Below are positions 8,777 through 17,479 of a DNA stretch of 64,000 nucleotides, piece by piece. The stretch comes from Algoriphagus oliviformis. GTDB lineage: Bacteria; Bacteroidota; Bacteroidia; Cytophagales; Cyclobacteriaceae. Both the position numbers and the translations under genes were made by a program. The notes below the pieces were generated by a model that had not been told where the DNA came from, ran no database searches, and saw nothing but the letters and a program-made list of their open reading frames with translations. The stretch's first letter is position 1, and every line of letters begins with the position of its first letter. Where the stretch lies: the NCBI RefSeq assembly GCF_017254915.1, contig NZ_JAFKCT010000009.1, positions 124,001 to 188,000 on the forward strand. Direction: 5' to 3'.

Positions 8777-9942
8777 GGGAAAAGCGCTTTTCATATTGGA
8801 CATGGGTATCGCATCTGGGGGTGGCCGGGATGTATTTTCTCACGTTGGCCTACATGATCAAGTACTTTGATGTCCAGTCATTCGACATCAAGGTCCACAA
8901 TTTCCTGCTTGAGGACTACCTGGCCCAAGGTGCCTTTCCCGTGCCTCCGGGATACTATGCGCTGATCTACGGAGTGGACATGCTGCTGCGCTACAAGTAC
9001 CCCTTTGTGCTGAGCGCCTTGCTGGTGTTGACCGTGTTTATGTGGCTTAAGTTTCGCATCACCTACCGCTGGCTGGATCAAAAACTCGGCATCGGGGATC
9101 GCCAAGTGGCATTGCTGTCAGTGAGCATGCTTTTTATCAGTCCGATTTTTATTCCCTACATCGACGGTTCCTATTGGTACCTGGGCAAGTTCACGCCGAC
9201 CATCTGGCACAATTCTACGCTCATCACGGTATTTCCTTTTTGTCTCTTGCTTTTTTTTCAGACCCAGCGCTGGGAGGTTTCCGGGGATTGGCGGGCCTGG
9301 TGGGGTATGCTGCTGTGCGGCGTCCTTATCGTCCTGATCAAGCCCAGTTTTCTGTTTTGCTATATTCCGGCGCTTCCGCTCTATGCCTTGCTGCAGGACA
9401 AGGGGCTTGGTCCACGATTTTGGTCGTCCCTGGTGCTTTCGGTGGTCTTCTTGGCCATGTTGTTTTTGGAGAAAGCCTGGATCTATGAGATGGATCCCAT
9501 GATCGACCTCATGTACACGCCGGAGGAAAGGTCCGCTGTGGTGCTGAACCCGCTGCGAGTCCATCTTTATTTCGCCAAAGAGCCCTTTTTTGACCTGTTG
9601 TGCAGCTTTCCCAGCACCTTGGTCTTTATGGCCTTTTGGGGGCGGGAGGCTTTGAGGGACAGGTCCTTTGTCTTTTCCTCCATTTTGCTTGTTTTCGCCC
9701 TGATGGTCTATTTGCTATTGGCCGAGACGGGTTTCAGGGAGCTTCACGGCAATTTTTACTGGCAGATTCCCATCGCTATGTACCTCCATTACCTCTGTAT
9801 GCTCGTTTTCTACGTCCGAAAGCTTCGTGGCGAGAAGCGACCCGGCTGGCAGTTTTACCTGTTTGCCGGAGTTTACCTTGTCCAGATTGGGATGGGGCTG
9901 GCCTATTGGCACAGGATATTTTTTGGACATGCGCTAAACTGA
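8773..9942 (+). CDS. Polytopic membrane protein, possibly GT-C-like
   Basis: 389 residues, about nine or ten membrane spans. No acidic pair as clear as in the two upstream genes, but FDIKVHNFLLEDYLAQG lies in the first external loop, a position that would fit a divergent GT-C fold. It starts at an ATGA overlap with its neighbour. Its last 40 nt overlap the end of the convergent gene on the other strand, so the two transcripts would be complementary at their 3' ends. Function not recognised. Confidence 0.6.
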   Translation: MREKRFSYWTWVSHLGVAGMYFLTLAYMIKYFDVQSFDIKVHNFLLEDYLAQGAFPVPPGYYALIYGVDMLLRYKYPFVLSALLVLTVFMWLKFRITYRWLDQKLGIGDRQVALLSVSMLFISPIFIPYIDGSYWYLGKFTPTIWHNSTLITVFPFCLLLFFQTQRWEVSGDWRAWWGMLLCGVLIVLIKPSFLFCYIPALPLYALLQDKGLGPRFWSSLVLSVVFLAMLFLEKAWIYEMDPMIDLMYTPEERSAVVLNPLRVHLYFAKEPFFDLLCSFPSTLVFMAFWGREALRDRSFVFSSILLVFALMVYLLLAETGFRELHGNFYWQIPIAMYLHYLCMLVFYVRKLRGEKRPGWQFYLFAGVYLVQIGMGLAYWHRIFFGHALN

Positions 9943-11345
9943 CCTGGTGAGAGCTCAACGAGCTGATGGCTGGCCGCTGTGCCGGGATGCTCGTAGTAGG
10001 GGAGGATGTAGCGAATCGGCCGACCGCTTTCGGTTTTCACCGGAAGTTGATATAGTGCCAAGCTTTCCAATACTTGTTGGTCGACATAGACCAAGGGGCT
10101 GTCCAATCGTTCGAGTTCGGCCTTCAACGTGGCAGATACCGCATGAATGCTCGGCCGGTTTCGGATGGAGATCAACACGCTTACCAGAGGCAGGATCAAC
10201 AAGAGCGAGCCGAAATTCATCGCTGCCAGTCCTCCCATCACGGTGCGATGCCTTTGGCTTTTCACCATAGCCAATACCAGGAAAAGCACTACAGGACTCA
10301 GTATCCGCAGCTCGACCCAGCCGTAGTTTTTGTAGACCAGTAGGTTGAAAACCGCCAATAAAAGGGTCATGGCCAGGCCGAATCTGACCTGGTGGTCTCT
10401 TCTGTACAGCAGCAGGGCGGCCAGTATGGCGAGGACAATAAAGGCTTTTTGCAAAGTGTAAAACCAGCCCTCGGTGTAAAATGCCGTGAAATAGAGGTTT
10501 CTTTTCAGGTTAAACAACAAGGAGTCCGCAGCCAGACCCAGGGAGCCATCCCGAATGTGCCCCAGCGCCTGCGTGAAAGCATTGGTAACTTGCTCGTGCA
10601 GAAAGTGCTGATGGAGGTAAGCCAGCACTACTGCCGCTAGTGCGTAGCAGAGCTTGGCGTATCCTTTGATCGGTCCGGGGATCGCCATCATGCCCAGAAG
10701 TGCAAAAAACCAGGTGCTTCTGAAAAATCCCAAGACCAGCACCGTGGCAAGTAGTCCGATGAAATTGGACAGACTTTGGTTCACCAGATACCGCCTGCTC
10801 ATCACATACAGCCAGACTCCCCCTGCCAGGTGCAGCAGCTCGGGCATGAATGTGAAGGCGTAGAAGAGCGCAATCGGACTGCCCGATACAAACAGCAGCT
10901 GTAGCCAAACCGTGGACTTGTCCCCGCGGCCAGACCGGTATAGGGCATACAGAGACGCGAGAAATACCAGGAAATTGACCAGGGGGATGGTGAGCTTATG
11001 CCAGCCTGTCAAGCTGGATGTCAGCCCGTACAAGAGGGGATAGGCTGGGCCATGGGCGTCAGTCCCGAGGTAGTAGGAGCCGGTGCCGCCGTAGGTGAAG
11101 CTGGCTTGGAGCGTCTTGTTCTCGGCAAAGTTTCGGGCATTCTGAAAGTAAAAAAACTCGTCGCCATAGAATGGGGAAAACCCGGCTTTCATCAGGGAGA
11201 GGCAGTAGCAGAACAGGCAAACGGCCACTGCGATACCCAAAGGCAGTAGCCAGTCCGCCAGGCTATGAATAGGTTTTTTTCTCAAGGTAAGCCTACTTGG
11301 TTTGCGCGAAAAATATCCAAAGGATCCGTGGATAAAGATTGGCAA
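9903..11345 (-). CDS. GT39-like membrane glycosyltransferase
   Basis: About 480 residues. The first external loop has FYGDEFFYFQNA (acidic pair near 62-63 when started at 11345) and then DAHGPAYPLLYG, a good match to GT39/PMT-like enzymes that transfer sugars from polyprenyl phosphate. Ten or so hydrophobic spans follow, and a short soluble tail carries YVDQQVLESLALYQLP. No ATG precedes the first membrane span; TTG at 11345 or TTG near 11285 must serve, and the second would give a more usual N-terminus. It converges with the plus-strand gene ending at 9942. Confidence 0.7.
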   Translation of the reverse strand: MPIFIHGSFGYFSRKPSRLTLRKKPIHSLADWLLPLGIAVAVCLFCYCLSLMKAGFSPFYGDEFFYFQNARNFAENKTLQASFTYGGTGSYYLGTDAHGPAYPLLYGLTSSLTGWHKLTIPLVNFLVFLASLYALYRSGRGDKSTVWLQLLFVSGSPIALFYAFTFMPELLHLAGGVWLYVMSRRYLVNQSLSNFIGLLATVLVLGFFRSTWFFALLGMMAIPGPIKGYAKLCYALAAVVLAYLHQHFLHEQVTNAFTQALGHIRDGSLGLAADSLLFNLKRNLYFTAFYTEGWFYTLQKAFIVLAILAALLLYRRDHQVRFGLAMTLLLAVFNLLVYKNYGWVELRILSPVVLFLVLAMVKSQRHRTVMGGLAAMNFGSLLLILPLVSVLISIRNRPSIHAVSATLKAELERLDSPLVYVDQQVLESLALYQLPVKTESGRPIRYILPYYEHPGTAASHQLVELSPGQFSACPKNILCQ

Positions 11346-11521
11346 TAAAACTTCGGAATCCTATCCCCAGCTTTTCGCAAGTTCATCAGCCTGGCCTTTT
11401 GGCGGCTCCCTTTGCAGCTCTTTGGGCAAGCTGCTCCCAGACTGCTGCTGGCCCTTTTGATGCGCTTGGGGATAATCCGCCCATTTTTTGGAGAAAAGTC
11501 CAATTCCTTTAAATTTGGCTC

Positions 11522-11546
11522 ACCGAGTAATTTTTTTACTCACTCG
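11522..11546. repeat. 25-bp inverted repeat, copy 1 (pair at 22808)
   Basis: Begins ACCGAGTAA, then a T run, then TTACTC and ACTCG. It matches 23 of 25 bases of the copy at 22808-22832, where the inverted arms GAGTAA/TTACTC are better separated. The two copies bracket the GC-rich first half of the polysaccharide locus. Confidence 0.6.
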
Positions 11547-11589
11547 CTAGGCAGTCCTGTGGCCGACCGGGCGAAGCTTTCATTAAGAA

Positions 11590-11640
11590 TTTGAAGTTTA
11601 AAGTGAGGGGTTTAAAGTTTAAAGTGAGGAGCTTAAAGTG
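11590..11640. repeat. Short 7-nt-register array (aaagtga family)
   Basis: Seven consecutive heptads without a slip, alternating words such as gaagttt and aaagtga. It is the same register phenomenon as in the long arrays at 14.2-18.9 kb, with a different word family. Confidence 0.7.
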
Positions 11641-11718
11641 AGTTCTTCTTTGTGTTCATTAGCCCTAACTAAAACTCTAACCTCTTCCCTTTAACCCCTT
11701 CACTCTAACCTTCCGTAG

Positions 11719-12225
11719 TTGCTCGACTCTCTCGTTACTTCCAAGACCCGCGTCAAACTTCTGCTGAAGTTTTTCTCCCATTCCAACTCCGGTTACCTGC
11801 GTTCGCTGGCCAAGGAGTTTGATGAGTCCACCAATTCCGTCCGCGTGGAGCTCAACCGCCTGACCGACGCCGGCCTGCTCTTGGCCGAGGACGAGGGAAA
11901 GACCAAAGTCTATCGGGCCAACCATTCCCATCCTTTTTTCTCCGAAATCAAGGGGATGGTGTCCAAATTCCTCGGGCTGGACGAACTGATGGAGAAGATC
12001 GTCAAGCGCATGGGCAATGTGGAAAAAGCCATCATCGTGGGCGACTACGCGCAGGGCCTGGACTCTGGCACCATCGATTTGGTGCTGGTGGGCCGAGACC
12101 TGGATCTGGAGTACCTGGACTTTATCGTCAACAAGACTTTTGAGAAAATCAACCGTCAGGTGAGGGTGCAGGTGCTGCCGGAGCTCACGGACGAGATCCA
12201 CGGTCTGCTGGTTTACGGCAAATAG
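11719..12225 (+). CDS. Winged-helix regulator with nucleotidyltransferase-like domain
   Basis: 168 residues from TTG at 11719 (reads LDSLVTSKTRVKLLLKFF). Residues 1-65 form an ArsR-like winged helix (YLRSLAKEFDESTNSVRVEL is the recognition region). Residues ~75-165 resemble a minimal nucleotidyltransferase fold but lack the GS…D catalytic signature, so they are probably a non-catalytic sensor. This family commonly stands at the head of polysaccharide loci in Bacteroidota, which fits its position here before a GT2 gene and the Wzm permease. A regulatory role is inferred. No ATG precedes the conserved start. Confidence 0.8.
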   Translation: MLDSLVTSKTRVKLLLKFFSHSNSGYLRSLAKEFDESTNSVRVELNRLTDAGLLLAEDEGKTKVYRANHSHPFFSEIKGMVSKFLGLDELMEKIVKRMGNVEKAIIVGDYAQGLDSGTIDLVLVGRDLDLEYLDFIVNKTFEKINRQVRVQVLPELTDEIHGLLVYGK

Positions 12226-12372
12226 CGTGGTGTTGCGAGGGGATTTTCTTTTCCCATTTCTTTTGAAAAACTGATAGCGGCGCGGCTCCCGGTAGGAAGC
12301 AGGTCGGGCCACTACTTTTAGACCTTGCCCGGTCGGGCACCGAGTCAATTCTAAACCCAAAAGACAAAATTT

Positions 12373-13239
12373 TTGAAAGCTGGACTGGTATCCATCCTGG
12401 TCGCCAACTACAACAAGGACAATTACTTGGCAGCCACGCTGGAATCGATCATCGCACAGGACTATCCGGACTGGGAATGCATCGTGGTGGACGACCATAG
12501 TACGGATACTTCCTTGGAGATCCTCCGTAGTTTTGGCGAAAGGGACCGGCGGTTCAAAGTCTTGGAACGGCCACTCGATATGCCGAAAGGGGCCAACTAC
12601 TGCCGCAACTATGCCTTTTCGCATAGTCAGGGCGAATTCATCCAGTGGTTTGACAGCGACGATCTCATGTACCCCTGGTTTTTGAGAGAGAAAGTAGCCT
12701 ACCTCACAGCCAATCCCTCCATGTCCTACGTGGTATGCAGGGGTGAGATCGAGTTTGACAGTGAATTTGAAGGGAATACCAAGTTTGGGCAGCGCATCCA
12801 AAGTGATTCGCCTATCGCAGACTACCTGAGGTTTCGTCTGCTGTTTTTCATCGCTGGGCCACTCATCCGACGCCGGGTATTGGAGCAGATCGGCCTTTTC
12901 AATTTCCGCCTTCGCCGCCATCAGGAGTGGGAGCTTTTTTTCCGGATGCTGTTGCTCCAGGCGGACTGGGGCATTGTCGATCGGGTGAGTTTTCGCTACC
13001 AAGTCCACAACGAGTCCATCACCTCCCGCCACCAGGAAAAAAGAAAGGTGGTGGAGTCGGAGTTGATCCTCTTCCAGGAGGTACTCCGCCTGTCCAACCG
13101 GAATTTTACCGGGGCCATTCCTCTCCGGGAGAGGCGCAGGCTGGCCTTCAAATACCTGCTGGTGGCGGCTTACCATCGTAGATTGGGCTATGCCGCCAGC
13201 TACTTGGGCATGCTGCTCCGGGAGTTGGCGAGGTTTTGA
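12373..13239 (+). CDS. Family 2 glycosyltransferase
   Basis: 288 residues from TTG 12373. GT-A fold with VSILVANYNK at the N-terminus, the nucleotide-binding DD at 40-41 (VVDDHSTD) and the metal-binding FDSDD at 93-97. HQEWELFFRM in the second half is in the place of the acceptor-site (Q/E)xxW-type motif of processive-like GT2 enzymes. A basic C-terminal tail without membrane spans suggests a cytoplasmic or peripheral enzyme. Sugar specificity cannot be read from sequence. First enzyme of the polysaccharide locus, 98 nt before the export permease. Confidence 0.85.
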   Translation: MKAGLVSILVANYNKDNYLAATLESIIAQDYPDWECIVVDDHSTDTSLEILRSFGERDRRFKVLERPLDMPKGANYCRNYAFSHSQGEFIQWFDSDDLMYPWFLREKVAYLTANPSMSYVVCRGEIEFDSEFEGNTKFGQRIQSDSPIADYLRFRLLFFIAGPLIRRRVLEQIGLFNFRLRRHQEWELFFRMLLLQADWGIVDRVSFRYQVHNESITSRHQEKRKVVESELILFQEVLRLSNRNFTGAIPLRERRRLAFKYLLVAAYHRRLGYAASYLGMLLRELARF

Positions 13240-13337
13240 GCTAATGAGAAAGAGCCCTGCGCGCCGCACATTCCCCCAGCTTTGGCCTGTCCAAGCTAAA
13301 AATCAATCAAGGAAACCACCATTCCAACCAACCAGAA

Positions 13338-14180
13338 ATGTCCAGTCCCCAAGCCCAACAGCCCACCCACTATAAAGTCATCGAAGCCAGCTCCGGTTGG
13401 AAGATGGTGGACTTCAAGGAACTCTGGAGGTACAAGGATCTCCTGTATTTCCTGACCCTGCGCGGGATCAAGGCCCGCTACGCACAGTCCGTATTGGGGG
13501 TGGCCTGGGCGATCATCCAGCCGCTTTTCACTACGCTGGTGTTTACGCTGGTCTTCGGTGGCCTGGCCAAGGTGGATTCCGATGGGATGCCCTACGTGCT
13601 GTTTTCCTATCTCGCCCTTTGGCCTTGGAATTACTTTTCGGGCACCTTGACCGAGTCCGCCAACTCGCTGATCCAAAATGCAAACATGATCACCAAGGTG
13701 TATTTTCCCAGGATGGTGTTGCCCCTGTCGGCGATCCTGTCCAAGCTTTTGGATTTCACCATCGCCTTTGTCGTCGTTTTGGGAATGCTGGTGTATTTCG
13801 GGCAAGTACCGGGTTGGGGTGTGGTCTTTCTGCCCCTGCTGATCGTGCAGCTGCTGCTCTGCAGCCTGGGGATAGGGATGTTTCTTTCTGCCTTGGCTGT
13901 CAAGTATAGGGATGTGAAGCATGCTCTGACCTTTGTAGTGCAGCTGCTGCTCTACGCCGCGCCGGTGGTGTATAGTACCACGGCTGTTCCGGAGGCGTAT
14001 CGGCCTTTTTATATCTTCAACCCGATGGTAGGAGTGATCGAGGGATTCCGTGCGGCATTTCTTGCCCGTCCAATGCCTTGGGACTGGATCTGGCCGGGCA
14101 GTATCGTGGCAATGGTGTTTTTTGTTTTCGGCATGTTTTATTTCCGCAGAATGGAGCGGATTTTTGCCGATGTCGCGTGA
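13338..14180 (+). CDS. wzm: ABC-2 polysaccharide exporter permease (Wzm/KpsM/TagG type)
   Basis: 280 residues with six hydrophobic spans. The N-terminal cytoplasmic helix has the family pattern DFKELWRYKDLLYFLTLRGI followed by KARYAQSVLGVAWAIIQPL, and the last loop has FNPMVGVIEGFRAAF; both are hallmarks of O-antigen and teichoic-acid exporters. It would move an undecaprenyl-linked glycan across the inner membrane together with an ATPase. The matching Wzt lies 12.6 kb downstream (26834-28114), not next to it as is usual, and the intervening DNA is full of repeats. ATG 13338 is the natural start. Confidence 0.9.
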   Translation: MSSPQAQQPTHYKVIEASSGWKMVDFKELWRYKDLLYFLTLRGIKARYAQSVLGVAWAIIQPLFTTLVFTLVFGGLAKVDSDGMPYVLFSYLALWPWNYFSGTLTESANSLIQNANMITKVYFPRMVLPLSAILSKLLDFTIAFVVVLGMLVYFGQVPGWGVVFLPLLIVQLLLCSLGIGMFLSALAVKYRDVKHALTFVVQLLLYAAPVVYSTTAVPEAYRPFYIFNPMVGVIEGFRAAFLARPMPWDWIWPGSIVAMVFFVFGMFYFRRMERIFADVA

Positions 14181-14204
14181 GGGGAAGTTGGAAGACGGGA
14201 TGCC

Positions 14205-14724
14205 GGGAGGCAGGAAGATCTACCCGCTTCGGTCTTCCGGTCGATCAGGGACAAGTACGAAATACGAGGAATAGAGCACCTCAGGGGCTTTTTTCGATTT
14301 TAGCGTGCTTCATCTGACGCCGGGCATCCAATAAGTACGATCTACGAAGTACGATTTACGACGTGTAAAAGAACCTCAGGGGCTTTTGCGATTTTAGCGT
14401 GGTTCATCTGACATCGGTCATTCAGTAAGTACGATCTACGAAGTACGATTGACGACGTGTAAAAGAACCTCAGGGGCTTTTGCGATTTTAGCGTGGTTCA
14501 TCTGACACCGGGCATCCAATAAGTACGATTTACGAAGTACGAAATACGACGAACAGAGAACCTCATGGGCTTTTGCGATTTTAGCGTGCTTCATCTGGCA
14601 CCGGGCATCCAATAAGTACGATCTACGAAGTACGATTGACGACGTGTAAAAGAACCTCAGGGGCTTTTGCGGTCTCAGCTTTCGAAATTCAGCCGTCAGC
14701 TTTTATACTTCAGCCTTCTCTATC
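14205..14724. repeat. Heptad-register array H1 with ~94-nt higher-order repeat
   Basis: Degenerate words of seven (aagtacg, atctacg, atttacg, ggaagac) follow one another in register. A block of about 13 heptads (tacg words, then the phrase ctcaggg gctttt, then catctga/catccaa words) repeats with starts near 14333, 14427, 14521 and 14614 (94, 94 and 93 nt apart). The region is non-coding; open frames in it recur in every array and have no codon structure. Confidence 0.85.
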
Positions 14725-14869
14725 GGTCTCCGTACTCCGGCAGGGGTTTAGGTGGTCTCGGGGGCTGTACTGCGCCGGAGGGAATAGGCTTTTGTCTGGC
14801 TTACCCGGGGTTTTGCCCTATCGGGCTTCACCCCGGGCTATTCACATTTGACCCCTTCAGGGTCAGGAG
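14725..14869. repeat. GC-rich palindromic element, copy A
   Basis: About 145 bp. It contains CTCCGGCAG near one end and GCGCCGGAG (inverse arms) in the middle, then a compound hairpin ACCCGGGG…CCCCGGGC around GCCC/GGGC, and last a small hairpin GACCCCTTCAGGGTC. Five further copies occur in the window. There is no transposase inside, so it is a non-autonomous or REP-like element. Confidence 0.85.
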
Positions 14870-15081
14870 GCATTCGGGAAATACGATCTCCGAAGTACGA
14901 AATGCGAGGAATAGAGGGCCTCAGGGGCTTTTGCGATTTTGGCGTGCTTCATCTGGCACCGGTCATTCAGTAAGTACGATTTACGAAATACGATTGACGA
15001 CGTGCAAAGAACCTCAGGGGCTTTTGCGGTCTCAGCTTTCGAAATTCAGCCGTCAGCTTTTATACTTCAGCCTTCTCTATC
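14870..15081. repeat. Heptad-register array H2
   Basis: Continues the tacg words (gaaatac, gatctcc), the phrase with ctcaggg and a cagcttt/cagccgt block that leads straight into element copy B. Confidence 0.8.
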
Positions 15082-15227
15082 GGTCTCCGTACTCCGGCAG
15101 GGTTTTAGGTGGTCTCGGGGGCTGTACTGCGCCGGAGGGAATGGGCTTTTGTCTGGATTACCCGGGGTTTTGCCCTATCGGGCTTCACCCCGGGCTATTC
15201 ACCTTTGACCCCTTCAGGGTCAGGAGG
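15082..15227. repeat. GC-rich palindromic element, copy B
   Basis: Nearly identical to copy A (only a few substitutions); the same order of hairpins. Confidence 0.85.
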
Positions 15228-15545
15228 CATTCGGGAAATACGATCTCAGAAGTACGATTTACGGCGATCTACCAGCTTCCGTCTTCGGTCTTCCGCCCCA
15301 TCAGACACAAGTACGATTTACGAAGTACGAAATACGGGGAAAAAAGAACCTCAGGGGCTTTTCCGTCTTTCAGCTTTCGAAATTCAGCCTTCAGCTTTCA
15401 ATCTTTAGCCTTCAGCTTTTTCCATCCGGCATCGGACACCAGACATCGGACACCAGACATCGGACACCAGACATCGGACATCGGACACCGGTCATCGGAC
15501 ACCGGTCATCCGACATCGGACAGCAAGCATTCCTCACCCATGATC
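15228..15545. repeat. Heptad-register array H3, longest unbroken register
   Basis: From 15267 onward words of different families (gatctac, cttccgt-type, tacgaag-type, cagcttt-type, then acatcgg/acaccag) follow each other without leaving the 7-nt phase, through more than thirty heptads. It ends just before the GT2 start codon at 15561. Confidence 0.9.
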
Positions 15546-15560
15546 ACCGCCTTCTAAACC

Positions 15561-16496
15561 ATGTATCTCTCCATCGTATCGCCGGTATTTAGAGCGGAAA
15601 ACATCCTTCATCAATTGGTTGCCAGAATCAAGACGGCGGTGCCCGTAGCGGATTTTGAGATCATTTTGGTGGATGATTGCAGTCCGGACAATTCTTGGCA
15701 GAAGATCACGGAACTGGCTGCAGACCATCCCGAGGTCAGCGGCATCAAGCTTTCGCGCAACTTTGGCCAGCACTATGCGATCACAGCCGGTCTCGATGCG
15801 GCCAAGGGGGAATGGGTGGTGGTGATGGACTGTGACCTGCAGGATAGGCCCGAGGAGATACCTGCCCTGCTTGCCAAGGCCAAGGAGGGTTTTGACGTAG
15901 TACTCGCGCGAAGGGCCAATCGTCAGGATGGCCTGCTCAAGCGTCTTTCATCCAGGGTCTTCTACCGCACCCTGGCTTGGCTCACCGGCTCACATCAGGA
16001 CGAGACCATCGCCAACTTTGGCATCTACAGCAAGGCGGTAGTCCGGGAGATTTCCAACATGCGCGAGAGCATCCGGTACTTCCCCACCATGGTCCGATGG
16101 GTAGGTTTTCGACAGACCGTCATCGACGTGGTACATGCCGGGAATGAAGGACGCCAAAGCAGTTACAACTTCAAAAGACTTTTTAACCTGGCCTTGGACA
16201 TCATGCTGGCATACAGCGACAAACCCATACGCCTCACCGTCAAACTTGGTCTCTTGGTGGCCCTTTCTGGGTTTGTATTTGCTTGCTACACCTTGTTCAG
16301 GTATCTGCACGGCGACATCATCGTGGCGGGCTATGCTTCGCTGATCATCTCCCTGTGGGTGCTTACGGGGTTTGTGCTCGTGACTTTGGGGATGGTCGGG
16401 TTGTATGTGGGAAAGACCTTTGAGGGGGTGAAAAGCCGCCCTATCTACATTGTCGAAAAAAGGACGGGGGGAAGCAGTGTAGACAGGAAGCAGTAG
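15561..16496 (+). CDS. Polyprenyl-phosphate-type GT2 (DPM1/GtrB/ArnC-like)
   Basis: 311 residues. The catalytic GT-A domain has VDDCSPD (DD 38-39), KLSRNFGQHYAITAGLDAA and MDCDLQDRPEE (DCD 90-92), the standard signature of dolichol/undecaprenyl-phosphate sugar synthases. Two C-terminal membrane helices (about 222-245 and 255-282) match the GtrB/ArnC layout. It probably makes an undecaprenyl-phosphate-linked sugar that GT-C enzymes then use. Start ATG 15561. Both sides are heptad arrays, so it sits as an isolated cassette. Confidence 0.88.
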   Translation: MYLSIVSPVFRAENILHQLVARIKTAVPVADFEIILVDDCSPDNSWQKITELAADHPEVSGIKLSRNFGQHYAITAGLDAAKGEWVVVMDCDLQDRPEEIPALLAKAKEGFDVVLARRANRQDGLLKRLSSRVFYRTLAWLTGSHQDETIANFGIYSKAVVREISNMRESIRYFPTMVRWVGFRQTVIDVVHAGNEGRQSSYNFKRLFNLALDIMLAYSDKPIRLTVKLGLLVALSGFVFACYTLFRYLHGDIIVAGYASLIISLWVLTGFVLVTLGMVGLYVGKTFEGVKSRPIYIVEKRTGGSSVDRKQ

Positions 16497-16749
16497 GCAC
16501 GATTTGCGAAGTAGGGTCTGCGAAGGACGATGTAAGAAATACGATCTCCGAAGTACGAAATACGAGGAATAGAGGGCCTCAGGGGGTCTTTAGCGATTTT
16601 AGTGTGGTTTATTCGGCACCGGTCATTCAGTAAGTACGATTTACGAAGTACGATTTACGACGTGTAAAAGAACCTCAGGGGCTTTTGCGGTTTCAGCTTT
16701 CGAAATTCAGCCGTCAGCTTTTATACTTTAGCCTTCAGCATTCTACTTC
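16497..16749. repeat. Heptad-register array H4
   Basis: Begins almost at the stop codon of the GT2 gene with words such as tgcgaag, tacgatc and tacgaaa in phase, then the ctcaggg phrase and the cagcttt block before element copy C. Confidence 0.85.
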
Positions 16750-16895
16750 GGTCTCCGTACTCCGGCAGGGGTTTAGGTGGTCTCGAGGGCTGTACTGCGC
16801 CGGAGGGAATGGGCTTTTGTCTGGATTACCCGGGGTTTTACCCTATCGGGCTTCACCCCGGGCTATTCACCTTTGACCCCTTCAGGGTCAGGAGG
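16750..16895. repeat. GC-rich palindromic element, copy C
   Basis: Same structure as copies A and B with few substitutions. Confidence 0.85.
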
Positions 16896-17101
16896 CATTC
16901 AGGAAGTACGATCTCCGAAGTACGATTTACGGCGATCTACCAGCTTCCGTCTTCCGTCTTCGGTCTTCCGCCCCATCAGACACAAGTACGATTTGCGAAG
17001 TACGAAATACGGGGAAAAAAGGACCTCAGGGGCTTTTCGGGATTTCAGCTTTCGAAATTCAGCCGTCAGCTTTTATACTTTAGCCTTCAGCATTCTACTT
17101 C
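16896..17101. repeat. Heptad-register array H5
   Basis: tacg words, cttccgt-type words and the cagcttt block, as in H3, linking element copies C and D. Confidence 0.8.
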
Positions 17102-17247
17102 GGTCTCCGTACTCCGGCAGGGGTTTAGGTGGTCTCGGGGGCTGTACTGCGCCGGAGGGAATAGGCTTTTGTCTGGCTTACCCGGGGTTTTGCCCTATCG
17201 GGCTTCACCCCGGGCTATTCACCTTTGACCCCTTCAGGGTCAGGAAG
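17102..17247. repeat. GC-rich palindromic element, copy D
   Basis: Same structure as copies A to C. Confidence 0.85.
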
Positions 17248-17479
17248 CATTCGGGAAATACGATCTCCGAAGTACGAAATACGAGGAATAGAGGGCCTCA
17301 GGGGCTTTTCCGGATTTCAGCTTTCGAAATTCAGCCGTCAGCTTTCAATTTTTAGCTTTCCACCTCGGACATCCGACCTCGGACATCCGACATCCAACAT
17401 CCAACATCCGACATCTGACATCTGACATCGGACATCTGACATCCGACACCGGTCATCCGACCCCCGACAATCCACATCC
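17248..17479. repeat. Heptad-register array H6
   Basis: Short tacg and cagcttt blocks, then a run of gacatcc/gacatct words up to the start codon at 17480. Confidence 0.85.

Larger units (their letters stand above)
11346..11718. other. Non-coding interval before the polysaccharide-locus regulator
   Basis: No gene supported. It contains the 25-bp inverted repeat at 11522-11546 and the short heptad array at 11590-11640, listed separately. CTTTAACCCCTTCACTCT (11689-11706) is nearly the inverse of AAAGTGAGGGGTTTAAAG (11600-11617), so a long imperfect hairpin could form upstream of the regulator gene. Confidence 0.5.

Noticed and set aside
11346..11718. Possible insertion sequence near the 25-bp repeat
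   Set aside because: No transposase-like reading frame and no target-site duplication can be seen.
15420..15545. CRISPR-like appearance of regularly repeated words
   Set aside because: Words are 7 nt and contiguous with no unique spacers of 25-40 nt, and there are no cas genes.
14636..15557. Open frames of up to about 296 codons through the repeat arrays
   Set aside because: The same peptide pieces recur in every array because the DNA repeats; the frame crosses hairpin elements and 7-nt words, so there is no codon periodicity.
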